From: Erythrobacter sp.
Lineage (GTDB): Bacteria; Pseudomonadota; Alphaproteobacteria; Sphingomonadales; Sphingomonadaceae
Assembly (NCBI GenBank): GCA_003483125.1
Contig: DMWU01000298.1
Span: 1-5,702 of the forward strand
Direction of reading: 5' to 3'
Length of the DNA stretch: 5,702 bases
Both the position numbers and the translations under genes were made by a program. The notes under the pieces are model-generated. The model saw only the letters and a program-made list of their open reading frames with translations, was not told where the DNA came from and did not search any database. Below are positions 1-5,702 of this stretch, in pieces. The first letter of the stretch is position 1. Each line of letters starts with the position of its first letter.

Positions 1-42
1 CGCTGGGGTTGCGGGTCCATGAAGCTATCGTGGGCCGGAGAA

Positions 43-1029
43 TCAGGGCGCGCTGCGCGGGATCGTTGCCTCTGCCAGGATAAGCGAGAAGCGCCCTTCA
101 TCGTCGGTCCAGCGTGCCACCGGCGTCCAGCTACCGGCAAGCAACAGGGTGCTGCTGGTCCGTGGGTCGAACTTATGGCTGTTTTCCGTGTGGATCGTCT
201 CACCCTTGCGCATGCTGAATTGCGAGCCTGCCACGGTGAAGGTGATGTCTTCTTCTGCAACCAAGTGCATCTCGATCCGCGCATATTCATCGATCCAGCG
301 CGCCTCATGCCGCAATTGGTCGACCGGGATATCTGCATCAAGCTCGCGATTGATCCGATGGACAAGATTGAGGTTGAACTCTGCAGTCACACCCTCAGCA
401 TCGTCATAAGCAGCCTCCAGCACAGCCTTATCCTTGATCAGGTCCATGCCGATCAACAGCAATGCGCCTTCACCCAAAGTGGCACGCATGGTGCGCAGCA
501 AGTCCACCGATGTACGCGCCACCATATTGCCAATAGTCGATCCCGGGAAGAAGCCTAGCTTGGGGAGGTCAGCTGCCTCCGCAGGAAGCTCAACCCTGCG
601 CATAAAGTCCGATTCTACCGGAATAACGGGAAGGCCGGGGAACTTGGCTGCAAGATCATCAGCCGCAGCACGCAGGAACTCGCCTGAAATATCCAACGGC
701 ACATAGGCAGCAGGACTAATCGCACGCAGCAGGAGCGGCGTCTTGAGCGAACTTCCCGAGCCAAATTCCACGACTGCCCTACCCTTGCCAATCTTCTCGG
801 CAAATTCATCTGCTTTCGTTTCTAGTATCTCGGTCTCAGCGCGCGTCGGATAATATTCGGGAAGCGCAGTTATCCGCTCGAACAGTTCCGATCCGGCGGA
901 ATCATAAAGCCAGCGGGCAGGTATGGCTTTCTGCGCCTCGCCCAGGCCCTTCAGCACATCTGCCCGAAATGCCAGATCCACACCATCTTCATCGAGGTTG
1001 ACGAGCGCAATGCCCTTGCGGTTGCTCAT
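43..1029 (-). CDS. egtD: EgtD, L-histidine N-alpha-methyltransferase
   Basis: This SAM-dependent enzyme adds three methyl groups to the alpha-amino group of histidine to give hercynine, the first committed step of ergothioneine synthesis, in the cytoplasm. The product is 328 aa, close to the 321 aa of mycobacterial EgtD. Visible signatures are WLYDSAGSELF (40-50), LPEYYPTRAE (56-65), the SAM-binding loop VEFGSGSSLKT (87-97), FPGSTIGN (161-168), AYDD (207-210) and IHTENSHKF (279-287). From memory of the M. smegmatis structure, N168, Y208, M254, E282 and S284 match the histidine-binding residues, which argues for histidine rather than another amino acid. The frame is open to 1131, but the ATG at 1029 is chosen: it has GAAGGA 6 nt upstream and makes an ATGA overlap with the egtB stop. 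The longer frame would add 34 unconserved residues lying inside egtB. The function is secure. Confidence 0.96.
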   Translation of the reverse strand: MSNRKGIALVNLDEDGVDLAFRADVLKGLGEAQKAIPARWLYDSAGSELFERITALPEYYPTRAETEILETKADEFAEKIGKGRAVVEFGSGSSLKTPLLLRAISPAAYVPLDISGEFLRAAADDLAAKFPGLPVIPVESDFMRRVELPAEAADLPKLGFFPGSTIGNMVARTSVDLLRTMRATLGEGALLLIGMDLIKDKAVLEAAYDDAEGVTAEFNLNLVHRINRELDADIPVDQLRHEARWIDEYARIEMHLVAEEDITFTVAGSQFSMRKGETIHTENSHKFDPRTSSTLLLAGSWTPVARWTDDEGRFSLILAEATIPRSAP

Positions 1030-2261
1030 GGAAGATCCTTCGCCAGCCTGAGGCCGGTAAATTGCCACCGCTGATGGGGGTAGAAGAAATTGCGATAAGA
1101 TGCGCGTGAATGGCCGCGCACCGTGGCGCAACTGGCGCCCTTCAGCACAAACTGACCGCTCATGAACTTGCCGTTATACTCACCGACCGCGCCAGCAGCT
1201 GGTTTGAAGCGCGGGTAAGGTAGGTAGGCAGAGCGCGTAAACTGCCAGCAATCACCAAACATTGCGGTACTTCCTCGCGGCATGGGAGGGGCGGCCTCAT
1301 CCAGCTGGTTGCCTCCAGCGGCATCCTCGGCTTGCGCAATCGCCTCCCACTCGAATTCGGTGGGTAGCCTTGCGCCGGCCCAGGTCGAATAAGCATCCGC
1401 CTCGAAATAGGAGATGTGCGTTACCGGCGCATCGGGATCACGGCATTGCCAGCCCTGGTGGGTGAAGTATTCCTGATCATGCCAATAGTACGGTGCCGTG
1501 ACGCCTTGTGAATTGACCCATGCCCAACCGTCAGAAAGCCAAAGGCGCGGGTCGGAATAACCGCCATCATCAACGAATTCCTGCCATTCGGCATTGGTCA
1601 CCAGCCTGCTCGCCAGCGCAAATGGTTCCAGCAGCACGCGATGTTGCGGCCCTTCATTGTCGAAGGCAAATCCTAAGCCGGAGTGCCCGATCATCGCTGC
1701 CCCGCCAGGATGCTCGCGCCACTCAAGATCAGGCGCCTGTGCCTTGTCTGGCGCCCCTTCCCACATGGCCGGTCCGATTGGGTTCTGGAACAGGGCGTGC
1801 TTGATATCCGTCAGCAGCAATTCCTGGTGCTGTTCCTCATGCGCAATTGCCAAGGCAATCGAATCAGCCAGCTTTGGATCATCGAGCAGCGGAGTGATCG
1901 CGTCATCCACATGGTCGCGCCATGCTATGATTTCGTCCAAGCGAGGCCGCGAAAGCATGCCGCGAGCGAAGCGTGCGATACGCTGTCCTTCGGCCTCGTA
2001 ATAGGAGTTGAACAGGAACGGCCAATCCGCATTGAACAGGCTGTATCCGGCGAGGTGATCACGTAACAGGAAGGTTTCCCAGAACCACGTCGTATGCGCG
2101 AGGTGCCATTTGGCGGGAGAAGCGTCCTCCATCGACTGGATCGTTGCGTCCGCATCGGTAAGCGAGGCAACGAGCTTCACGCTCATCGCCCTGGTCTTTT
2201 GGAAATGATCTGCCAGCTCGCCCTGCGAATCTCCAGACGGGCTGACGCCTTGATTGGACAC
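1026..2261 (-). CDS. egtB: EgtB, hercynine oxygenase (ergothioneine sulfoxide synthase)
   Basis: This non-heme iron enzyme uses O2 to form a C-S bond between hercynine and a thiol (gamma-glutamylcysteine or cysteine) and oxidises the sulfur to a sulfoxide. The product is 411 aa. A DinB-like four-helix domain (about 15-155) holds WHLAHTTWFWE (52-62) and HEEQHQE (141-147). H56, H141 and H145 are the expected iron ligands. An FGE-sulfatase (formylglycine-generating enzyme-like) domain follows (about 185-407), with the typical LVTNAEWQEF, RLPTEFEWE and a final RGHSRASYRNFF...FTGLRLA. FNSYYEAEG (84-92) carries a tandem Tyr at 87-88, a hallmark I associate with type II EgtB (Chloracidobacterium-like). 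The start codon is GTG, supported by AGGAG 6 nt upstream. The gene ends in an ATGA overlap with egtD, so the two are translationally coupled. EgtB identity is secure; the thiol substrate is open. Confidence 0.96.
   Translation of the reverse strand: MSNQGVSPSGDSQGELADHFQKTRAMSVKLVASLTDADATIQSMEDASPAKWHLAHTTWFWETFLLRDHLAGYSLFNADWPFLFNSYYEAEGQRIARFARGMLSRPRLDEIIAWRDHVDDAITPLLDDPKLADSIALAIAHEEQHQELLLTDIKHALFQNPIGPAMWEGAPDKAQAPDLEWREHPGGAAMIGHSGLGFAFDNEGPQHRVLLEPFALASRLVTNAEWQEFVDDGGYSDPRLWLSDGWAWVNSQGVTAPYYWHDQEYFTHQGWQCRDPDAPVTHISYFEADAYSTWAGARLPTEFEWEAIAQAEDAAGGNQLDEAAPPMPRGSTAMFGDCWQFTRSAYLPYPRFKPAAGAVGEYNGKFMSGQFVLKGASCATVRGHSRASYRNFFYPHQRWQFTGLRLAKDLP
1036..1041 (-). promoter_or_regulatory. 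Shine-Dalgarno site of egtD inside the egtB 3' end
   Basis: The minus strand reads GAAGGA, six bases, then ATG at 1029-1027. The site lies in the last codons of egtB. It selects the 1029 start of egtD over the upstream in-frame ATG at 1131. Confidence 0.65.
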
Positions 2262-2267
2262 GGAATT

Positions 2268-2272
2268 CTCCT
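2268..2272 (-). promoter_or_regulatory. Shine-Dalgarno site of egtB
   Basis: The minus strand reads AGGAG followed by six bases and then GTG at 2261-2259. This strong ribosome binding site decides in favour of the GTG start over the in-frame ATG at codon 26. No comparable site was seen for the later ATG. Confidence 0.8.
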
Positions 2273-2294
2273 GCTCTGTCCGGTCCCCCGCGCG

Positions 2295-2324
2295 CCTATA
2301 TGAGCGATAGGGCAGGTTTTTTAA
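2295..2324 (-). promoter_or_regulatory. Possible promoter of egtBD
   Basis: The minus strand shows TTAAAA (2324-2319), an 18-base spacer and TATAGG (2300-2295). Each hexamer matches the sigma-70 consensus at four of six positions. Initiation near 2288 would give a leader of about 27 nt that ends in the strong egtB Shine-Dalgarno site, which is a sensible geometry. The match is weak, and read-through from the DAHP synthase gene is equally possible. Confidence 0.3.
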
Positions 2325-2343
2325 AGGCGTGAGGCATGCCTTT
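2323..2343. repeat. Short inverted repeat between DAHP synthase and egtB
   Basis: AAAGGC and GCCTTT, separated by nine bases, could form a 6-bp stem. In the minus-strand transcript the stem is followed by an A run rather than a U run, so it is a poor intrinsic terminator for the DAHP synthase gene. It overlaps the tentative -35 element of egtBD. It may have no function. Confidence 0.25.
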
Positions 2344-2347
2344 CCGT

Positions 2348-2362
2348 CGTAATATTATTACG
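2348..2362. repeat. Perfect AT-rich inverted repeat, candidate operator
   Basis: CGTAATA and TATTACG form a perfect 7-bp inverted repeat around a single central base. It stands out as AT-rich in otherwise GC-rich DNA. It begins 27 bases beyond the DAHP synthase stop codon and ends 87 bases before the egtB start. Relative to the tentative egtBD promoter it would sit at roughly -60 to -75, where an activator could bind. No T tract follows, so it does not look like an intrinsic terminator. Binding by a regulator is inferred only from symmetry and position. Confidence 0.4.
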
Positions 2363-2388
2363 CGGCGCGTTTGTTGCGCTGGTTGTCT

Positions 2389-3762
2389 TCAGGCTGCGTC
2401 AGCTTGATGCTCTGCCGATTCCTGGTTGATCATCTCTGCCAGAAGGAACGCCAATTCGATCGATTGAGCTGCATTGAGGCGCGGATCGCAATGCGTGTGA
2501 TAGCGATCACCCAGCGTATCGTCGGTGATGGCTACGGCACCGCCAACGCATTCGGTCACATCCTGCCCGGTCATCTCGATATGTATACCGCCAGCATGTG
2601 CGCCCTCTGCGCGATGAACCGCGAAGAAGCTCTTCACCTCGCTCAGAATTCGATCAAAAGGCCGGGTCTTGTATCCGCTATCCGACTTGATCACGTTTCC
2701 GTGCATCGGGTCGCAGCTCCAGACTATGGGATGGCCTTCGCGCTTAACTGCACGGAGCAGTGCAGGCAGCCCTTCCTCCACTTTGTTGTGGCCGAAGCGG
2801 CTGATCAGTGTAATCCGCCCTGCCTCGCGCGCCGGATTGAGCGTGTCGAGCAACCTCAGCAACTCGTCAGGATCAAGGCTGGGGCCGCATTTCATACCCA
2901 GCGGATTACCGATGCCCCGCGCAAATTCGATATGCGCCGATCCATCGAAGCGAGTGCGATCGCCGATCCACAGCATATGAGCACTGGTAGCGTACCAATC
3001 GCCAGTCAAAGAATCCTGCCGGGTCAGAGCCTGCTCATAGGGAAGCAGCAGCCCTTCATGGCTGGTGTAGAAGCTTGTCTTTTCGAGCTGCGGAAGGGTT
3101 TGCGGATTAACGCCACAAGCTTCCATAAAGTCGAGCGCCTCGCCAATTCGGTCGGCCATTTGACCGAACTTTTCTGCCCATGGAGTGCGTCCCATGAAAT
3201 CCAGCGTCCATTGGTGGACTTGGCGCAGATTCGCGTAACCGCCGCCTGCGAAGGCGCGAAGCAGGTTCAGTGTAGCGGCCGCCTGCGAATAGGCCTTTAC
3301 CATGCGCATCGGATCATTGCGGCGAGCAACAGGATCGAAATCGATGCCGTTGATATTGTCACCGAAATAGCTGGGGAGCGTCACATCGCCCTTGGTCTCG
3401 GTTGGCGCAGAGCGCGGCTTGGCGAATTGACCTGCCATGCGCCCAACCTTCACGACCGGCTGCTTGCTGGCAAAGGTGAGTACGACTGCCATCTGCAGCA
3501 AAACGCGGAATGTGTCGCGAATATTGTTGGGGTGGAATTCGGCAAAACTCTCGGCACAATCGCCACCTTGCAAGAGAAAGCCTCGTCCCTCCGCAACTCC
3601 GGCCAGTTCAGCCTTTAGCGCGCGCGCCTCACCCGCAAAGACAAGCGGCGGATAGGCTGCGAGCGTTTCCTCAGCGGCCTTCAACTCGCCTGCATCTTCA
3701 TAGTGCGGGAGATGCCGCGCTTCGAAGTTTTTCCAGCCTTCAGGGTTCCAATTATGCGCCAC
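2389..3762 (-). CDS. Class II 3-deoxy-D-arabino-heptulosonate 7-phosphate (DAHP) synthase
   Basis: The enzyme condenses phosphoenolpyruvate with erythrose 4-phosphate to DAHP, the first step of the shikimate pathway to Phe, Tyr, Trp and chorismate products. It is cytoplasmic and metal-dependent. The 457 aa are close to the 462 aa of M. tuberculosis AroG. Motifs in order are [11 protein letters not shown] (63-73), [12 protein letters not shown] (107-118), YTSHEGLLL (232-240), WIGDRTR (265-271), GMKCGPS (289-295), CDPMHGN (350-356), [15 protein letters not shown] (391-405) and CDPRLN (425-430). C69, H354, E396 and D426 fit the metal ligands known from the M. tuberculosis enzyme. K291 and R322 fit PEP-binding residues. 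The segment at about 180-230, which carries regulatory helices in M. tuberculosis, is present, unlike in short PhzC-type enzymes, so feedback control is plausible. The start is GTG, with AGAGAA five bases upstream. The gene symbol varies between genomes (aroG/aroF/aroH), so none is assigned. Confidence 0.97.
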   Translation of the reverse strand: MAHNWNPEGWKNFEARHLPHYEDAGELKAAEETLAAYPPLVFAGEARALKAELAGVAEGRGFLLQGGDCAESFAEFHPNNIRDTFRVLLQMAVVLTFASKQPVVKVGRMAGQFAKPRSAPTETKGDVTLPSYFGDNINGIDFDPVARRNDPMRMVKAYSQAAATLNLLRAFAGGGYANLRQVHQWTLDFMGRTPWAEKFGQMADRIGEALDFMEACGVNPQTLPQLEKTSFYTSHEGLLLPYEQALTRQDSLTGDWYATSAHMLWIGDRTRFDGSAHIEFARGIGNPLGMKCGPSLDPDELLRLLDTLNPAREAGRITLISRFGHNKVEEGLPALLRAVKREGHPIVWSCDPMHGNVIKSDSGYKTRPFDRILSEVKSFFAVHRAEGAHAGGIHIEMTGQDVTECVGGAVAITDDTLGDRYHTHCDPRLNAAQSIELAFLLAEMINQESAEHQADAA

Positions 3763-3786
3763 AATAATTCTCTAATCTTTTCAATC

Positions 3787-3808
3787 GGAGCGCGCGACTA
3801 CACGCTCC
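3787..3808. repeat. Inverted repeat in the DAHP synthase leader
   Basis: GGAGCG and CGCTCC, ten bases apart, form a perfect GC-rich 6-bp stem. It ends 24 bases before the GTG start of DAHP synthase. No T tract follows on either strand, so terminator function is not supported. A role as an mRNA leader hairpin or protein site is only a possibility. No short leader peptide rich in aromatic codons was recognised here. Confidence 0.3.
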
Positions 3809-3863
3809 ACATTAGAATTGCAAAGCGAGAGATCACTTCGCAACAACAATATTTCACTGGCGC

Positions 3864-3877
3864 GCTGATACATCAGC
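3864..3877. repeat. Palindrome just after the M16 peptidase stop codon
   Basis: GCTGAT and ATCAGC flank two bases, starting two bases past the stop codon at 3881-3879. A second pairing is possible between CGCTGA (3863-3868) and TCAGCG (3879-3884), which spans the stop codon. The minus strand has no clear U tract downstream, so it is at best a weak or factor-dependent transcript end. Confidence 0.25.
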
Positions 3878-3878
3878 T

Positions 3879-5702
3879 TCAGCGACCAATGATTTCAGGC
3901 CCTTGCATTGGCCGCATCGGCCGCACTGCACCGATAGTGGCCAGTTCCTGACCTTCGGGAATAACTGCCAATCGCCAACCGGGTCGTGCCCCCAGATAAC
4001 GCTTTGCAAGTCCAACCATGTTTTCAGGAGTGGCCCTTGTATAGTCGTTCAACAGGCTGCGTACCAGGTTGATACGACGAGGGTCATTGCTCGCCCCTTC
4101 CAAATGATAAAGCCAGAACTGGTTGCCGGTAGATGCACGGCTGATCAACTGGCGCAGTGGCTCGGTCACGCGCGCCAACTCGTCCTCTGTAGGGGGAGCG
4201 ATTGCAAGCTCCTTTGCGATACGCTCTGCCTCAGCGAAGAGTGTTGGCACATCCCCGGGCTGCAGCTGCGCAATCGCCATAATAGTTCCGCCGCTGGGCA
4301 GGTCTGTCGGCCAGTCCGAAACCACTTGCGGTGCATAGCTGGCCCCTGCTCGTTCGCGCATCGCCTCAAGTAACCTGTTATTGAATATCTGCGTCAGGAT
4401 TTCGAGTTGGCGCGATTCCCGCAGGTCTGCAACGCCGCCGCCGCTAGGCCATGCAACCACTGCCGCAGCCTGGTTGGCATCGCCACGATGGGTCAGCACC
4501 TGTGTTTCGACAGAGGCCGCCGGGAAGCTTGGCACTCTTGTTTCAACCTCTGGTGGCAGCTTTTCGCGTACTGGAAGCGCGCCAAACGTACGCCGCATCG
4601 CTTCAAGGGTTTCAGCGCGATCAAACTCGCCGAAAATCAAAACCTCGATAGGGCCCTGCCTCAAGAGCGGCTCCCAGACACCACGGAAACCCTCAGGTGT
4701 GGCAAGCTCCATCGTTGCGGGATCAGGCGTGGAGAAGCGCGGATCACGGTCCTTCAAGAAGAATTCCAGGTCACGACTGAGTATCCCGCCCGGGCTGGTC
4801 GAAAAAGTATCATAGGCAAGGCCAGCGGCAGCCTTGGCGCGCAATACGGGATTGGCATCCCAACGCGGCATGCCCAGCTTTGCCGCGAACAAATATAGCT
4901 GGTCTGCGACATCTTCCGCACGCGTCTGCGCAGCAAAAGTGAACACTGCATCTTCAATGCCAAACTGGAAGCCCAGCTTACGACCAGTCGCTAGTCGGTC
5001 GAGTTCTTCCTGTCCCAGCTCGCCCAATCCGGAACCGACCAATGCAGTATCTGCCAGGAAAACGTAGGGAGCGTCTTCGGGTTCAAAAGCGCGGTAACCT
5101 GCACCAAAGCGAACCTTGACGGTAACCCGTCCCGGCTCTGCATTGTTGGACCATAACAGCACCTTAACCCCATTGGCGAAATCCACTTGCTCGACACCAA
5201 GCAAACCAATCGCTCTTTCACCGATTATTTCGCCCGGCTCTCCAACCGGAGGCAGTTCATCAAAGGAGATCGTCTTCGCAGCCAACCGCGCCGAAGGATC
5301 AGCTTCAACCGGTGTTTCAAATGCCAGCCGCAGGTCTTGCTGCGATGCCCCTTCGGCATCAGGCGTGACAAACACTGCCCGGATCACACTACCTTCGAAC
5401 AATGCTCTTGTTCGCGCGAGAAACTCTTCGGGATTGAAGCGGTGGTTCATGTTACGAAATACGCTCAACACAACTTCGGGCGCAGCAACCGTTTCGCGGA
5501 TATCGACGGCATCGATCAGTGTATCGGCCAGCTTCGCACCCGCCTGTACGCTGCGTTGCTCAACCTCGCTGGCGAAGATCACATCGAACTCTGCCACTTC
5601 GCGGTCAATTTCTTCTTGGGTCGGCGCATATTGCAGCGCGTCCGCTATAACACTTCGCACATCCTTGAGAGCGGCCTGCCAATCGCTATTGAGCGGCGCA
5701 AA
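3879..5702 (-). CDS. M16 family zinc-peptidase protein, C-terminal part (5' end cut by window)
   Basis: 607 codons are visible and the frame remains open to the right edge, so the start lies outside. The GTG at 5660 is internal, not the start: the 14 codons before it continue in frame as protein-like sequence. Counting from the edge, residues 1-115 look like the end of a second M16 domain. A linker follows, then a third M16-like domain (about 165-360) beginning GVEQVDFANGVKVLLW, and a fourth (about 363-565) with FGEFDRAETLEAMRRTFGALP and NNRLLEAMRERAGASYAP. The Arg and Tyr of that last motif (443 and 456) match the pair that holds the substrate backbone in M16 enzymes. No HxxEH zinc motif appears here; the matching place in the third domain reads ADTALVGSGLGELGQEEL. 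This is normal for the non-catalytic half, so the active site should be in the missing N-terminal part. Such proteins of about 950 aa are usually exported to the periplasm. The specific substrate is unknown. Confidence 0.9.
   Translation of the reverse strand, partial: FAPLNSDWQAALKDVRSVIADALQYAPTQEEIDREVAEFDVIFASEVEQRSVQAGAKLADTLIDAVDIRETVAAPEVVLSVFRNMNHRFNPEEFLARTRALFEGSVIRAVFVTPDAEGASQQDLRLAFETPVEADPSARLAAKTISFDELPPVGEPGEIIGERAIGLLGVEQVDFANGVKVLLWSNNAEPGRVTVKVRFGAGYRAFEPEDAPYVFLADTALVGSGLGELGQEELDRLATGRKLGFQFGIEDAVFTFAAQTRAEDVADQLYLFAAKLGMPRWDANPVLRAKAAAGLAYDTFSTSPGGILSRDLEFFLKDRDPRFSTPDPATMELATPEGFRGVWEPLLRQGPIEVLIFGEFDRAETLEAMRRTFGALPVREKLPPEVETRVPSFPAASVETQVLTHRGDANQAAAVVAWPSGGGVADLRESRQLEILTQIFNNRLLEAMRERAGASYAPQVVSDWPTDLPSGGTIMAIAQLQPGDVPTLFAEAERIAKELAIAPPTEDELARVTEPLRQLISRASTGNQFWLYHLEGASNDPRRINLVRSLLNDYTRATPENMVGLAKRYLGARPGWRLAVIPEGQELATIGAVRPMRPMQGPEIIGR

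Noticed and set aside
1..20. Possible start of a further minus-strand gene (ATG at 20-18, reading MDPQPQ) 22 bases after egtD
   Set aside because: Only six codons are visible and no Shine-Dalgarno sequence precedes the ATG. A downstream gene cannot be supported from this window.
19..558. Plus-strand open frame opposite egtD
   Set aside because: It is antisense to a confidently identified methyltransferase gene, with no domain resemblance and no ribosome binding site seen.
1030..1131. Longer egtD frame starting at 1131
   Set aside because: The extra 34 residues lie within the conserved end of egtB and do not resemble EgtD. The start at 1029 has a Shine-Dalgarno site and the ATGA overlap.
2371..3618. 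A 415-codon open frame on the plus strand opposite the DAHP synthase gene
   Set aside because: It lies entirely opposite a well-conserved enzyme gene and its translation shows no recognisable domain. It is rich in Cys, His, Arg and Gln in a way typical of antisense frames in GC-rich genes.
3763..3830. A promoter for the DAHP synthase gene (TCTAAT-like -10 on the minus strand)
   Set aside because: The -10-like hexamer has no acceptable -35 partner at normal spacing, so the call would rest on one AT-rich hexamer.
5658..5660. GTG as the start of the M16 protein
   Set aside because: The frame stays open through the 14 codons to the window edge with sequence that fits the protein. The fragment lacks the N-terminal catalytic half expected of the family.
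1..5702. Novel defence, mobile or secretion system, CRISPR array, tRNA or rRNA
   Set aside because: Nearly all the sequence is covered by four recognisable genes. No repeat array, transposase, integrase, toxin-antitoxin pair or tRNA-like fold was seen in the two short gaps.

Overview
The window carries three complete genes and one partial gene, all on the minus strand. In transcription order (right to left) they are: the C-terminal two thirds of a large M16 (insulinase/pitrilysin) zinc-peptidase family protein, a class II (plant/actinobacterial type) DAHP synthase, and the ergothioneine genes egtB and egtD. Fairly GC-rich DNA, two GTG starts, the type of DAHP synthase and the style of the EgtB and M16 proteins suggest an alphaproteobacterium, most likely a sphingomonad (Erythrobacteraceae/Sphingomonadaceae). 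That taxonomic guess rests on family resemblance only.

Layout: 3879-5702 is the M16 protein, whose reading frame runs off the right edge. 3763-3878 is a 116-bp gap with two short inverted repeats. 2389-3762 is DAHP synthase, the entry step of the shikimate pathway. 2262-2388 is a 127-bp gap with a perfect AT-rich 7-bp palindrome, a weak promoter-like pair and a strong Shine-Dalgarno sequence. 1026-2261 is egtB and 43-1029 is egtD. The two egt genes overlap by ATGA and surely form one transcription unit. Only about 42 bp follow egtD.

How the genes work together: EgtD trimethylates histidine to hercynine, and EgtB joins hercynine to a thiol (cysteine or gamma-glutamylcysteine) with O2 to give the sulfoxide precursor of ergothioneine. 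The final C-S lyase (EgtE) and the mycobacterial-type EgtA and EgtC are not in the window. EgtB carries a tandem-Tyr motif in its DinB domain, as I recall for the second structural type of EgtB. DAHP synthase and the M16 protein have no evident functional tie to ergothioneine and look like ordinary housekeeping neighbours.

I found no mobile element, RNA gene, CRISPR array or previously undescribed system. The points most worth checking are the thiol substrate of this EgtB and the palindrome upstream of egtBD.
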